Shown here: piece after piece, positions 39,240 through 47,736 of the stretch
Layout of the letters: the number at the start of each line of letters is the position of its first letter
Numbering within the stretch: the first letter of the stretch is position 1
DNA from: an uncultured Rikenellaceae bacterium
GTDB taxonomy: Bacteria; Bacteroidota; Bacteroidia; Bacteroidales; Rikenellaceae
Reading direction: 5' to 3'
Length of the DNA: 64,000 nucleotides
NCBI GenBank assembly: GCA_944321925.1
Contig: CALUND010000008.1
Location: 59,170 to 123,169, forward strand
Program-made: the position numbers and the translations under genes
Notes under the pieces: generated by a model
Told to the model about the DNA's origin: nothing
Database searches by the model: none
What the model saw: the letters and a program-made list of their open reading frames with translations, nothing else

Positions 39240-39431
39240 TACAGGCCGACCTGGTGTCAGGCTCCTGCAGAGTTCGGCCCTCTTGGGTGTAGAACGGAGT
39301 TCGCCCGTTGTAAAACACGGAAGCCTCCCTATCCCAGGAGCGCTATCGATCTGCCGCACAAGAACTACGACCGGACAGACATCCGTCGCAGTTTCTCCTT
39401 GGTGTCCAGGCAATCGGGCATTCGCCCGTTT
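39240..39431 (-). ncRNA. Putative structured small RNA of ~190 nt, family not identified
   Basis: The 39.15-39.71 kb gap has no gene, but its minus strand is strongly structured. A promoter-like -7 box TATCTTTA (39442-39435) comes first. Then come a hairpin CGGGC-GAAT-GCCCG, an 11-bp hairpin starting ACTGCGAC (with one bulge), a CCGT/ACGG hairpin, and an outer GGCCGA/TCGGCC stem closing around CCTG-ACAC-CAGG at the 3' end. CCTGGACACCA and CCTGACACCA occur near both ends. The ~190-nt length fits a 6S-like regulator or one of the Bacteroidales-specific RNAs, but I cannot assign a family. No T-rich terminator is obvious. Confidence 0.45.
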
Positions 39432-39713
39432 GTCGAGAGATCTATAAAGATACAGGAAAATGAATCGGTTAAAATAATGTAATTTCATAATAATCAATCC
39501 GATAAATACACTACGGCCTTTTGTGGATATTTTTCCGAAAAAAGGATCAAAACTATTGCAAAATCTGCCGTGCGTTGGCACCTTTGCCGTAGATGCTTGT
39601 GAGGTCGCACGCCACAGTATTCATGTTAAGGTGTAAGATGTGGACTGTCGGCGCAAGCAGGCAGCCTTCTTACCAACTTTAATCGTGTGTGAAGACGCAC
39701 ACAACTCAAACAT

Positions 39714-40121
39714 ATGGAAAATAAATTCTTCCTGTCGAATTGCGAAACAGCTATTCCCGCAGCCACCCAAAACACTTGTTACAAGGATAGTCACAACTCC
39801 TCTCTCATCCAAGCCGATACGCAGAGGGCTCGCATGGCAATCGCCCTCGACATGCTGAAAAACGGCATGCAGGCTACTGCTATGGGACTCAACGTGATGA
39901 TCGGAACAAATGATGCTCGACGCTGGATAACAGAGGTTCGTCGACAAGTAAAAGGATATGTTGTGGTAACTTATCGGCTTCAAGACCGTCGCGTGGTCTA
40001 TCGGTTGGAGAAAATAGCTGCAGAACCGACCCTCTTCAGCGAACTGGAGACCGCAGATGAAAGATCGTTCAAAATGGATTTGGACTCCCGACAATCACAA
40101 AGAGCTGTGACAGGCAAATAG
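39714..40121 (+). CDS. Small protein with a winged-helix-like segment, unknown role
   Basis: The 135-residue protein is soluble. Residues ~40-100 (MAIALDMLKNG, NDARRWITEVRRQ, then a strand pair VVVTYRLQDRRVVYRL) look like a small helix-turn-helix or winged-helix domain of the kind found in phage- and transposon-linked proteins. I cannot name a family. It stands alone between the putative small RNA and tRNA-Leu(GAG). A CACCTTTG box with TTGC 19 bp upstream near 39580 may be its promoter. Its isolation beside a tRNA suggests a leftover of a mobile element. Confidence 0.55.
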   Translation: MENKFFLSNCETAIPAATQNTCYKDSHNSSLIQADTQRARMAIALDMLKNGMQATAMGLNVMIGTNDARRWITEVRRQVKGYVVVTYRLQDRRVVYRLEKIAAEPTLFSELETADERSFKMDLDSRQSQRAVTGK

Positions 40122-40157
40122 ATGAACCGTTTACGACTTTTCGCCGACAAGCGCACG

Positions 40158-40210
40158 AATAAACAAAAAAAGAAAATCGCAACAGACAATCAATCCGTTG
40201 CGATTTTCTT
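40158..40210 (-). terminator. Terminator of tRNA-Leu(GAG)
   Basis: A perfect 14-bp stem (40197-40210 with 40170-40183), a 13-base loop and a T-rich tract on the minus strand directly follow the tRNA. Confidence 0.85.
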
Positions 40211-40216
40211 CATTGG

Positions 40217-40300
40217 TGCCCAGGACAAGACTCGAACTTGCACAGGCTAACGCCCACCACCCCCTCAAAGTGGCGTGTCTACCAATTTCACCACCTGGGC
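40217..40300 (-). tRNA. tRNA-Leu (anticodon GAG)
   Basis: A class II tRNA with acceptor GCCCAGG/CCTGGGC, D-arm GGTAGACAC, anticodon loop TTGAGGG (GAG), a long variable arm and T-loop AGTTCGAGTCT. The discriminator is A, and the next three bases (40216-40214) read CCA, so unlike the other tRNAs here it may carry an encoded tail. Confidence 0.94.
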
Positions 40301-40313
40301 CTTTCAGCGGGGA

Positions 40314-40344
40314 CAAAGATAAAAAGAAAATCCAGAACAGCCAA
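40314..40344 (-). promoter_or_regulatory. Promoter of tRNA-Leu(GAG)
   Basis: TATCTTTG (40321-40314) with TTGG (40344-40341) 19 bp upstream; the -7 box is perfect and the -33 box has one mismatch. Confidence 0.55.
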
Positions 40345-40518
40345 CGAAAAAAGAACTTTTTCTTTCACAAAAACAATCCAGCCTTCATTCCTTCCGCTCC
40401 TCGCCATCCCGACAGGTCCAATTGGGCCCTTCCGTTCAGCGCTGTAAATCCAAACAGAATAGGTGATCCGTGAGAATCCCCGAAAACTAAATAGACGACC
40501 CGTGAAAATTCCTGAAAC

Positions 40519-42522
40519 CTATTCCGACACGAACAGACTGTCTCCCTCGAAATTACCGACCGAAAGCGTATCGATCCGAGGCAAAAAATCCAGCCGGGAG
40601 ACATGTCCGTAATACTGCTGAATGAGTGCCTTCAAACGCCGCTCAACATCCGGAACACCCCGGGAAACCAACGACGAGTCGGGTTCTCTCTCCAAAAGAT
40701 TGGTACGCAGAAGCGTATCTTCAGCGGCATAAACGGCCGAAGGTCGGCTCTCATCGAAAAAGAGCGTGAGTGAATCGGTCACGGCAATGTATCCCTGTGC
40801 ATAACTGAAAGCCCAGGGCGTTCGCCCCGGTTCGTTCAGCACATCGCGACCGAAAGCAAAATAGGGCGAACGATTGCCGATCAGGCCCAACAACGTCGGC
40901 ATCAGATCCACCTGTTGCGCCGTATGCGAGTCGATGCAGCGTAACGATCCGTCCGGCGTATAGAGAAACTGGATGATGTGATTGCGCCCTACCTCCGTAC
41001 GGGTCTTCGGCGCAAAGGTCTCCGAAGAGACATGGTCGGCTACGAAAACAAAAATCGTATTACGGAACCACGGTTCATTGCCATAACGGTCGAAAAATCG
41101 ACGGATTGCCCTGTCGGTATACGCAACTCCCTTGTGTATCCGCGTACGCCCTTCAGGAAGTTGATCGCGGCAACTCTCCGGAACCACAAAAGGATGGTGC
41201 GACGTGGTGGTGAAAACGGTTCCCAGGAAAGGCTCGCTCATCGTACCGAGAACCTCTCCCATATAGCAAAGGAAGGGTTCATCCCAGATTCCCCAATAAC
41301 CATCGAAATCCCCGCGGCCGTGCACCGCTTCGTAGTCCTCTCGCCCGTACACCTCCTGAACGCCCGCGCTCCGGACATACGCCTCGAAACCCATCGACCC
41401 CCGGGACGAACCACAGAAAAAGGCGGTCGAATAGCCCTGCTCCTCCAACAGCCGAGGCAGTTGCCGACTTTCACCCAGCGACTGTGGCATCAGTACGAAT
41501 GGAGTCTTGAAAGAGGGGATGGATCCCAAAACCGATGGAAGCGCCTCGATCGACTTATGCCCATTCGCATAGGCCCGCGTAAAGGTATAGCCGTTCCGCA
41601 TCAACGAGTCGAGAAACGGGGTAAAACCTCCGTCCGACGGGTAAAGGTCGGGATTGAGAAATCCGGAGTGCTCCGCACTGAAACTCTCCAAAACAAAAAT
41701 CAACACATTGCGTCGACCCAAACCCGGTGTACCGGCAGGAAGATGATACGGCGAAAAGAGCGAATCGAGACACTGCTCAGGGAAATATTCCGTATAGGCG
41801 AGGCTCCCGCTGCGGCCTGCCGTACGCAAAATGCAGAAGGGATTGCTCAGGATCAGGTTCGACCGCGCCGGCGTAGAGGCATATTGTGCGGCGTTGCTCA
41901 ACGTAATGGGACGCGTCATTCGGGAAAATCCGCCCCGCACACCGCCCACGCAAAGTCCGGCAACCACCGCAAGCAACAACGTATTGACCGCATAATACCC
42001 AACCCGACTGTCGATCGGCGTCTGTGGCACCACGCGTCGCAGATAGAGCTTCGCGGCCAAAACGACGAACAAAACAGCGCAAAGAACCAGATACCAGTTC
42101 TCCGCCGCGAATTTCAAAACCAATTGCAACGAATTGTCGTTGGAAGCGAAAAAGAGTTCGTCGGCCGTAAAACGTTTCTGCGTGTAGTGAAAATAGATGG
42201 CATCCCCGAAATTGACCACCACGGTCACGGCTGTCGCCAACACGAAATAGCCGAACAACACGCCCCGATAGACCCGATGGCTACGAAAACGGAACGGCAA
42301 AAGCGACAGCAAAATAAAGATACCGTAGGTATAAATAACCGTAGCCGTATCAAAAACGAGCGATCCTTTGATCAAACGCCACAACTCCCCTTCGGAGAAG
42401 GTGCCGGCCAAGGCCTCGGCATTGTAGAGGCCGAAAACCAACCGGCACAGCGCAAGCGTCAAATAGGCTACGACAAGACGCCAAACCAGCAGAGCCACGT
42501 CGCTCTTAAGCCACCGTCTCAT
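40519..42522 (-). CDS. LTA-synthase-like sulfatase/phosphoglycerol transferase
   Basis: The 667-residue protein has five N-terminal transmembrane helices (to ~residue 195), then a linker and an extracytoplasmic alkaline-phosphatase-fold domain. The latter holds the metal site NVLIFVLESFS, the nucleophile region NGHKSIEALPS (Ser in place of the usual Thr), and HHPFVVP. Members of this family add phosphoglycerol or phosphoethanolamine to surface glycans or lipids. It is the last gene of an operon that also holds a two-component system and cysE. Its start overlaps the cysE stop by four bases. Confidence 0.85.
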   Translation of the reverse strand: MRRWLKSDVALLVWRLVVAYLTLALCRLVFGLYNAEALAGTFSEGELWRLIKGSLVFDTATVIYTYGIFILLSLLPFRFRSHRVYRGVLFGYFVLATAVTVVVNFGDAIYFHYTQKRFTADELFFASNDNSLQLVLKFAAENWYLVLCAVLFVVLAAKLYLRRVVPQTPIDSRVGYYAVNTLLLAVVAGLCVGGVRGGFSRMTRPITLSNAAQYASTPARSNLILSNPFCILRTAGRSGSLAYTEYFPEQCLDSLFSPYHLPAGTPGLGRRNVLIFVLESFSAEHSGFLNPDLYPSDGGFTPFLDSLMRNGYTFTRAYANGHKSIEALPSVLGSIPSFKTPFVLMPQSLGESRQLPRLLEEQGYSTAFFCGSSRGSMGFEAYVRSAGVQEVYGREDYEAVHGRGDFDGYWGIWDEPFLCYMGEVLGTMSEPFLGTVFTTTSHHPFVVPESCRDQLPEGRTRIHKGVAYTDRAIRRFFDRYGNEPWFRNTIFVFVADHVSSETFAPKTRTEVGRNHIIQFLYTPDGSLRCIDSHTAQQVDLMPTLLGLIGNRSPYFAFGRDVLNEPGRTPWAFSYAQGYIAVTDSLTLFFDESRPSAVYAAEDTLLRTNLLEREPDSSLVSRGVPDVERRLKALIQQYYGHVSRLDFLPRIDTLSVGNFEGDSLFVSE

Positions 42523-43349
42523 AACCCCTCCTCCGGCAATTTCTTTCCTTTGATGACAATCTCTGGCCGATGGTAAACCCGCGAATAGGGCGGCACCGAT
42601 TCGGTCAGCCAGACATTACCGCCGATCACCGTATCGTGACCGATCACCGTATTGCCCCCCAAAATGGTACTGCCGGCATAGATGATCACATTATCTTCGA
42701 TGGTGGGATGACGACGGCACCCCCGCAGTTCCTTGTCCACGAATGCCGCGCCAAGCGTAACCCCCTGATAGATCTTCACACTATCCCCGATCACGGTCGT
42801 CTCTCCGATCACGATACCCGTGCCGTGGTCTATGTAGCAATGACGCCCGATCGTCGCCCCCGGATGGATATCGATGCCCGTCTTCGAATGGGCATGCTCG
42901 GAAAGAATACGCGGGAGAATCGGTATACCCAACGTATACATCACGTGGGAGAAACGATAGACCATCAACGCGAAAAATCCCGGATAACAGAGGATAACCT
43001 CATCCTTGCAAAAAGAGGCCGGGTCACACTCCACGTACATGGCCGCGTCCGCCATCATATTCTCATAAATCGCCGGAACGGCTGCAAAAAAACGCTCGGT
43101 AAGCCGATCCACCTGGTCAGCCTCCACTACCGGCCGAATAATCTCGGCGAAACGACGCTGCAAATCAGCCCACCGCTCTTCGGTCTCCGCCAAAGAGAGT
43201 CGACTGCCATGCGTAATGGGGAAAAGCAACCCCACCAACTGTCGAAGAAAACCGCGCGCCGCTGTACGCGAGGGAACCTCCCGGTAAAAATCGGCCGTCG
43301 TCCGATGGAGAAGTTCCGGAAAACTGCGTATCGAATCCTTTTCGCTCAT
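42519..43349 (-). CDS. cysE: Serine O-acetyltransferase
   Basis: The 276-residue enzyme acetylates L-serine for cysteine synthesis. It has an N-terminal helical domain and a C-terminal left-handed beta-helix made of hexapeptide repeats (HPGATIGRHCYIDHGTG, GETTVIGDSVKIYQGVTLG). HSKTGIDIHPGATIG carries the active-site His/Asp region. The longer N-terminus resembles the EpsC subtype. Both ends overlap neighbours by four bases, so translation is coupled to the response regulator before it and the sulfatase after it. Confidence 0.92.
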   Translation of the reverse strand: MSEKDSIRSFPELLHRTTADFYREVPSRTAARGFLRQLVGLLFPITHGSRLSLAETEERWADLQRRFAEIIRPVVEADQVDRLTERFFAAVPAIYENMMADAAMYVECDPASFCKDEVILCYPGFFALMVYRFSHVMYTLGIPILPRILSEHAHSKTGIDIHPGATIGRHCYIDHGTGIVIGETTVIGDSVKIYQGVTLGAAFVDKELRGCRRHPTIEDNVIIYAGSTILGGNTVIGHDTVIGGNVWLTESVPPYSRVYHRPEIVIKGKKLPEEGL

Positions 43350-43993
43350 ATCTCTATCAAAGCATGTTTCACTGCATAAACCACCAGATTGGCCGTATTG
43401 CGGCAGCCCGTCTTGTCGAGAATATTGGCCCGGTGCTTATCGACCGTCCGTTTGGAAATAAACAAACGATCGGCTATCTCCTGGTTGGATAGCCCCTGAC
43501 AAATCAGCAACAAAATCTCTGTCTCCCGCTCCGAAAGCATCTCATTGCCCGTAGGCTCCGACACCGGTTTCAACGAACTGACCAACGAAGTGAGCAACTC
43601 CTGCGAAAAATAGCTCCCGCCCTGCATCACCGTCTCCACCGCCGAAATCACCTCATCGAAATCGGAACTCTTCAGCAAAAAACCTTTCACGCCCAACGAA
43701 ACCATCTGAAAATAGTACTCCTGATCGCCATGCATCGAAAGCGTAATGATCGGCAACTCGGGATAAAGAGCCAACGCCCTACGGGAGGCCTCGATACCTC
43801 CGATCTTCGGCATGTCGATATCCATGAAAACCACGTCGGGATGCGCTTCCGGAAGCATGGCGAGAAAATCCTCCCCATTGGCCGCCTCCGCAACCACCTC
43901 CATGTCGGACCGCAACGCGAAAAGCCGTTTCATCCCGTCACGGAACAGCGTGTGGTCATCGACCAACATGATTCGGTACTTAACGTTTTGCAT
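43346..43993 (-). CDS. LuxR/NarL-type response regulator
   Basis: The 215-residue protein has a receiver domain with the acidic pair (LVDDHTLF), phospho-acceptor Asp in VVFMDIDMP and the conserved Lys in FLLKSSD, then a LuxR helix-turn-helix (LSERETEILLLICQGLSNQE). Start at 43993 (MQNVKYR) overlaps the kinase gene by 14 bases; the in-frame ATG at 44071 would start deep within it. It is the partner of the kinase just upstream. Confidence 0.92.
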   Translation of the reverse strand: MQNVKYRIMLVDDHTLFRDGMKRLFALRSDMEVVAEAANGEDFLAMLPEAHPDVVFMDIDMPKIGGIEASRRALALYPELPIITLSMHGDQEYYFQMVSLGVKGFLLKSSDFDEVISAVETVMQGGSYFSQELLTSLVSSLKPVSEPTGNEMLSERETEILLLICQGLSNQEIADRLFISKRTVDKHRANILDKTGCRNTANLVVYAVKHALIEI

Positions 43994-44951
43994 CTCCCTT
44001 GCTCGTAAGATCGACAACGATAACCGCCTGCATGCCGGAGCCTCGCTTCGAGGTAATATCCAGTGTGCCATTCAAAGAATTGATCCTCGAAGCGATATTC
44101 GACAAACCCATACCCACTCCCGCGACAGTCCGGGGATCGAAACCGCACCCGTCGTCCCCGTAACGGAGCGTAAGCGTCGGAGCTTCATAATCGAGAGTCA
44201 AGGTACAATGCTGGCAGCCCGAATGTTTCAGGCTGTTATTCACCAATTCACAGATCACCCGATAGAGAATCACCTCCACTTCGGTATCGAACCTGTCGCT
44301 GGGACGCAAGTTGGTCTTAAAGGCGATCGCTACGCCATGCATATCGGACGCCTTGCCGACAAAATTGGCTATCCCTCGTGCAAGGCCGAACTCCTTAAGC
44401 ACATGTGGACTCAAATTGTTGGAGATCTCTCGAAGCGACCGTATCGCCTCCTCGATGACAAATCCCGTATTGCGAATGATCTCGGCATCTGCGTCCGAAC
44501 GATCGACCTTCGAAAGAGCCGAAAGCGACATCTTGGCCGAAGAGAGCAACGGGCCCAATCCATCGTGCAACTCTTTCGAAAACCGGATGCGCTCCTTCTC
44601 CTCCGTCCGTAACACCGTCGACAGAATTCGTTTGCTGGTAAGCTGACGCTGAAGGATCAGCCTGTCGATATAACGGACCAACTTGCGCCCGTAAAATACG
44701 CCAACCGTAATACAGAACGAGGTGACAAGGCCCAACCAAATCACCGCAATGAAAGCGGGCGTTAACTCCTCGACACGTTTAGGCAGTATATTGACAAACT
44801 GAATAATACGGGTTGCCGTCATGGCAAGCAACGCGATAATGAACAGGATCCACACAGAATTGTACTTCGTGGCCCGGATCAACCGGATGGCCACCACGGT
44901 CGCTATCACCTGAAGTACTACCGAAAGAATAAGAAGCAGTTTTAACGCCAT
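43980..44951 (-). CDS. NarX/DegS-type sensor histidine kinase
   Basis: The 323-residue kinase has three N-terminal transmembrane helices (to ~residue 95), a HisKA_3 dimerisation region with the phosphorylated His in FSKELHDGLGPLLSSAK, and a HATPase domain with the N-box ELVNNSLKH and G-box GVGMGLSNIASR. There is no large sensor domain, so the signal is probably membrane-borne. It heads the kinase-regulator-cysE-sulfatase operon behind a consensus promoter. Confidence 0.92.
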   Translation of the reverse strand: MALKLLLILSVVLQVIATVVAIRLIRATKYNSVWILFIIALLAMTATRIIQFVNILPKRVEELTPAFIAVIWLGLVTSFCITVGVFYGRKLVRYIDRLILQRQLTSKRILSTVLRTEEKERIRFSKELHDGLGPLLSSAKMSLSALSKVDRSDADAEIIRNTGFVIEEAIRSLREISNNLSPHVLKEFGLARGIANFVGKASDMHGVAIAFKTNLRPSDRFDTEVEVILYRVICELVNNSLKHSGCQHCTLTLDYEAPTLTLRYGDDGCGFDPRTVAGVGMGLSNIASRINSLNGTLDITSKRGSGMQAVIVVDLTSKGDAKR

Positions 44952-45007
44952 ACGGTCAACACATTAAGCAGGATGCTCACACGAAACAGAACGATCCCGT
45001 ATCTTTA

Positions 45008-45039
45008 CAAAAATAGATCATTTCGCCGATATGCCCAAA
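45008..45039 (-). promoter_or_regulatory. Promoter of the kinase-regulator-cysE-sulfatase operon
   Basis: TTTG (45039-45036) and TATTTTTG (45015-45008), spacer 20 bp, full consensus. The -33 box sits within the T tract that ends the rplS transcript. Confidence 0.75.
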
Positions 45040-45076
45040 AAAAAGTTACCCAGCTCGCAAAAGCCGGGTAACTTTT
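45036..45076 (-). terminator. Terminator of rplS
   Basis: An 11-bp stem (45066-45076 with 45041-45051), a 14-base loop and eight T on the minus strand follow the rplS stop by 25 bases. Confidence 0.85.
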
Positions 45077-45101
45077 ATCGTCTCTCCTCGGAAAAAGAGA
45101 A

Positions 45102-45470
45102 CTACTTCGTCGTGGCGAGTCTCTTCTCCTTGATGCGGGCCTTTTTACCCGTGAGATTACGCAGATAGTAAATGCGTGCGCGACGCACAACGCCCACTTT
45201 GTTCACCTCAATGTTGTCGATATGCGGAGAATAGAGCGGGAAAATACGCTCAACACCTACGCCGTTCGAAACTTTCCGGATGGTGAACATCTTCGTCAAA
45301 CCATGTCCCTTGATCTGAATAACGACGCCGCGGAAACTCTGCAGACGCTCTCTGTTACCCTCGATAATCTTGTAGGTAACCGTAATCGTGTCGCCGCTCT
45401 TGAATGCGGGAACCTCTTTTTCGGGCCACATGGCCTTGTTGGCGATGCCAATCAACTGATCTTTGTTCAT
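45102..45470 (-). CDS. rplS: 50S ribosomal protein L19
   Basis: The 122-residue protein is a clear L19: [32 protein letters not shown], and [19 protein letters not shown] followed by the basic C-terminal [20 protein letters not shown]. It sits near the 30S-50S interface. It is transcribed alone from a promoter 177 bases upstream, leaving an unusually long leader. Confidence 0.97.
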   Translation of the reverse strand: MNKDQLIGIANKAMWPEKEVPAFKSGDTITVTYKIIEGNRERLQSFRGVVIQIKGHGLTKMFTIRKVSNGVGVERIFPLYSPHIDNIEVNKVGVVRRARIYYLRNLTGKKARIKEKRLATTK

Positions 45471-45640
45471 TGCCTTTGCAAAATTAATGTAATCACGTCC
45501 AATATTCCGGCTGCACGGAACCTACCATATCGGCCAAAAAATGCCTTTAATCCCGACCTGAGACTCAAGGAAATTCCCCTCGCCCCACGCCATCCGGTTC
45601 TCGCACCCTCGTGAAGAGATTGATCCGCGCCCTTTATCAG
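45471..45640 (-). promoter_or_regulatory. Long 5' leader of rplS, candidate autoregulatory RNA
   Basis: The consensus promoter at 45647-45678 leaves ~170 untranslated bases. The start of the leader contains a CCCCTG-ATAA-AGGG-type hairpin and several GC-rich segments. Ribosomal-protein leaders often bind their own product, but no known L19 leader can be recognised by eye. A second -7-like box (TAATTTTG, 45486-45479) lies right before the ATG without a -33 partner. Confidence 0.35.
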
Positions 45641-45646
45641 GGGAGG

Positions 45647-45678
45647 CAAAGGTACGACACCCTTCGATAAAAAACAAA
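45647..45678 (-). promoter_or_regulatory. Promoter of rplS
   Basis: TTTG (45678-45675) and TACCTTTG (45654-45647), spacer 20 bp, full consensus. Confidence 0.75.
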
Positions 45679-45708
45679 CAATCCGCCCATTTTTTTATGA
45701 TTCGCCCT

Positions 45709-46046
45709 CAAGAATATAGAAGGATGCCTGGTATAGTCTATGCCGAAAAAAATAGGGGGTCCCTGTGCTTCTGCACGCACTTTCCACTTTGAATACACGA
45801 GGCGGCTCGGCGTTGCCAACCCCAAATACTTCGTTTCTTTCCGCCTCTGCGCTCGTTGTTCGCTATATTTATAGAAGTCCATATAGGACGCGATTCTGCA
45901 TAGTCTAATCGGGAAAACCTTCGTTTCCCATTCGCCTCTGCACTCGCCTTTCACTATATTTCAAGAATATAGGAGGCGGCTCGGCATAGTCTAATCGGAA
46001 AACTTTGTTTTCCATTTGCCTCTGCGCTCGCCTTTCACTATATTTG
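45709..46046 (+). repeat. Four degenerate tandem repeats of ~81-89 bp, each with promoter-like boxes
   Basis: Copies run 45709-45789, 45790-45871, 45874-45962 and 45963-46046. They share an AAGAATATAGGAGGCGGCTC-type start, a middle with CATAGTCTAATCGG, and an end GCCTCTGCGCTCGCC followed by TATATTT. The last two copies are the most alike and the first the most decayed. Only the copy nearest surE ends in a perfect TATATTTG; the others have A or C or further changes at that place. There are no spacers as in CRISPR and no coding frame. Confidence 0.85.
46015..46046 (+). promoter_or_regulatory. Promoter of surE, contained in repeat copy 4
   Basis: TTTG at 46015-46018 and TATATTTG at 46039-46046, spacer 20 bp, full consensus, ~60 bases before the ATG. 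Confidence 0.8.
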
Positions 46047-46107
46047 TCCCCCGCATATTTTTTGCCGAATTTTTGCGTTCTGCTCACGGAGTTCAAAATC
46101 TAATTCC

Positions 46108-46887
46108 ATGAAAAAACCATTCATATTCATCACCAACGACGACGGCGTAAATGCCAAAGGCCTCGCTCACCTCATCGAAGCAGCTCGTCCGCACGGTCGA
46201 ATACTGGTCATCGCTCCCGAAACATCGCAATCGGGCATGTCGCACGCCATCACCATCGCCTCTCCGCTCTTTCTCCGCTCGGTACGCAAAGAACCCGACC
46301 TGGAGATATATGCCTGTACCGGAACTCCTGTAGACTGCGTAAAGATGGCTTTCGACCACCTGCTCAAGGGTAAAAAAGTAGATTTGGTGGTATCGGGAAT
46401 CAATCATGGCACAAACTCGGCCATCAGCGTACTCTATTCCGGCACAATGGGAGCCGCTATCGAAGGAAGTTTTTACGGAGTGCCCTCTATCGGTTTTTCG
46501 CTCCTCGACTTCCTGCCCGATGCCGATTTCGAGGCGGCCACCATCCACGCCAGCCAAATGATCGGACAAATCCTCGAAAAACCGATCGAACTGCCCCTCT
46601 GTCTCAACGTAAACATTCCGATAGGACGTCCCGAAGAGATCAAAGGCGTTCGCGTATGCCGACAAAGCAAAGGCTACTGGAAAGAGGAGTTCTATTGCCG
46701 CAAGGATCCGCGCGGCCGAGATTACTACTGGCTGACGGGCAATTTCCAAAACGATGAACCCGATGCTCCCGACACGGACGAGTGGGCGCTCAAACACGGT
46801 TATATTTCGGTCGTACCCATCCAGGTCGACATGACCGACTACCGGCAGATCGACCCGCTGAAACAGCGGCTCGGCCATCGGGAATAA
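46108..46887 (+). CDS. surE: 5'-nucleotidase SurE
   Basis: The 259-residue enzyme dephosphorylates nucleoside monophosphates and other small phosphates. Metal ligands are seen in FITNDDGVNA, the Ser in PETSQSGMSHA and the Asn in SGINHGTNS; the Rossmann-like fold and length are standard. Its promoter lies in the last of four tandem repeats. Behind the gene, 46913-46981, an imperfect stem (CCCGTC...TCTCCA with its complement) encloses a run of nine C and nine A, probably the shared end of this and the opposing LytTR gene. Confidence 0.95.
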   Translation: MKKPFIFITNDDGVNAKGLAHLIEAARPHGRILVIAPETSQSGMSHAITIASPLFLRSVRKEPDLEIYACTGTPVDCVKMAFDHLLKGKKVDLVVSGINHGTNSAISVLYSGTMGAAIEGSFYGVPSIGFSLLDFLPDADFEAATIHASQMIGQILEKPIELPLCLNVNIPIGRPEEIKGVRVCRQSKGYWKEEFYCRKDPRGRDYYWLTGNFQNDEPDAPDTDEWALKHGYISVVPIQVDMTDYRQIDPLKQRLGHRE

Positions 46888-46998
46888 CCCTCCATCGGCG
46901 ACAAAAAGACAACCCGTCCTCTCCACCCCCCCCCAAAAAAAAAGACAGAAAACGGGACTCCGTTATGTATGGAGAGACGGGGTAAATAACCGGCTCCT

Positions 46999-47736
46999 CT
47001 ACATCTTCGGCAAAAGAGAACGACGTCGTAAAAATTCCAGAAAAGCCTCGCGATAGGTATCGGAAATCGGGATGCGCTCCTTCCCGAAGACGATACGCCC
47101 CCGATCGATCTCCCGAATTTTCTCGGGCTGAACGATGAAAGACCGGTGAACCCGAATGAAACGATCGGCAGGCAAGGTCTCCTCGAGGGAGTGGAGACTC
47201 ATGAGCGAAACCACCGGCTCCGACTCATTCTCCAAGAAGATTTTCACATAATCCTTCATCCCCTCCACATAAAGGATGCGCTGCAACTCGATCTGCCGGA
47301 GCCGAGATTCGGTCTTGATGAAAATCGTCTCGGGAGAAAGCCCCTCGCCCGAACGAACGGAGGGTTCCCGACGAGTCATCTCGAACCATCGGAGCGCCTT
47401 GTCCGCCGCCGAAAGAAAATCGGCATAACGGATCGGCTTGAGCAGGTAATCCAACGCCTCCACCTTGTAACTCTCCAACGCATACTGCCGAAAGGCCGTG
47501 ATGAAAATGACACGGGTATCGGGGCCTATCAGACGCGAAAACTCCAATCCGTTCAGATCGGGCATCTGAATGTCCAGAAAGATCAGATCAACCGGATGCT
47601 CCTTCAAGGCGGCCAAAGCCGTCACGGCACTGTTGTATTTCCCGACCAACTCGAGAAAAGGCGTTTTGGCCACGTAACTCTCCAACAAATTGACGGCTGG
47701 AGGCTCATCGTCGACAAGCATGCAGCGAAGAATCAT
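46999..47736 (-). CDS. LytTR-type response regulator
   Basis: The 245-residue protein has a receiver domain (LVDDEPPAVNLL, phospho-acceptor Asp in LIFLDIQMPDLNG, YLLKPI) and a LytTR DNA-binding domain (IELQRILYVEGMKDYVKIF, FIRVHRSFIV). It is the partner of the LytS-like kinase upstream, with a four-base overlap, and is the last gene of the efflux operon, so it probably controls that pump or responds to the same stress. Confidence 0.93.
   Translation of the reverse strand: MILRCMLVDDEPPAVNLLESYVAKTPFLELVGKYNSAVTALAALKEHPVDLIFLDIQMPDLNGLEFSRLIGPDTRVIFITAFRQYALESYKVEALDYLLKPIRYADFLSAADKALRWFEMTRREPSVRSGEGLSPETIFIKTESRLRQIELQRILYVEGMKDYVKIFLENESEPVVSLMSLHSLEETLPADRFIRVHRSFIVQPEKIREIDRGRIVFGKERIPISDTYREAFLEFLRRRSLLPKM

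Noticed and set aside
40978..42576. 532-codon open frame on the plus strand across the sulfatase gene
   Set aside because: Antisense to a protein with clear membrane helices and catalytic motifs; rich in Arg and His as typical for such shadows.
45709..46046. Possible CRISPR array or minisatellite gene
   Set aside because: Repeats are ~84 bp, adjacent without unique spacers, and degenerate; no cas genes nearby. Better explained as duplicated promoter units.
46921..46943. Run of nine C followed by nine A as a phase-variation tract
   Set aside because: It lies between convergent genes inside a probable terminator loop and touches no coding or promoter sequence.
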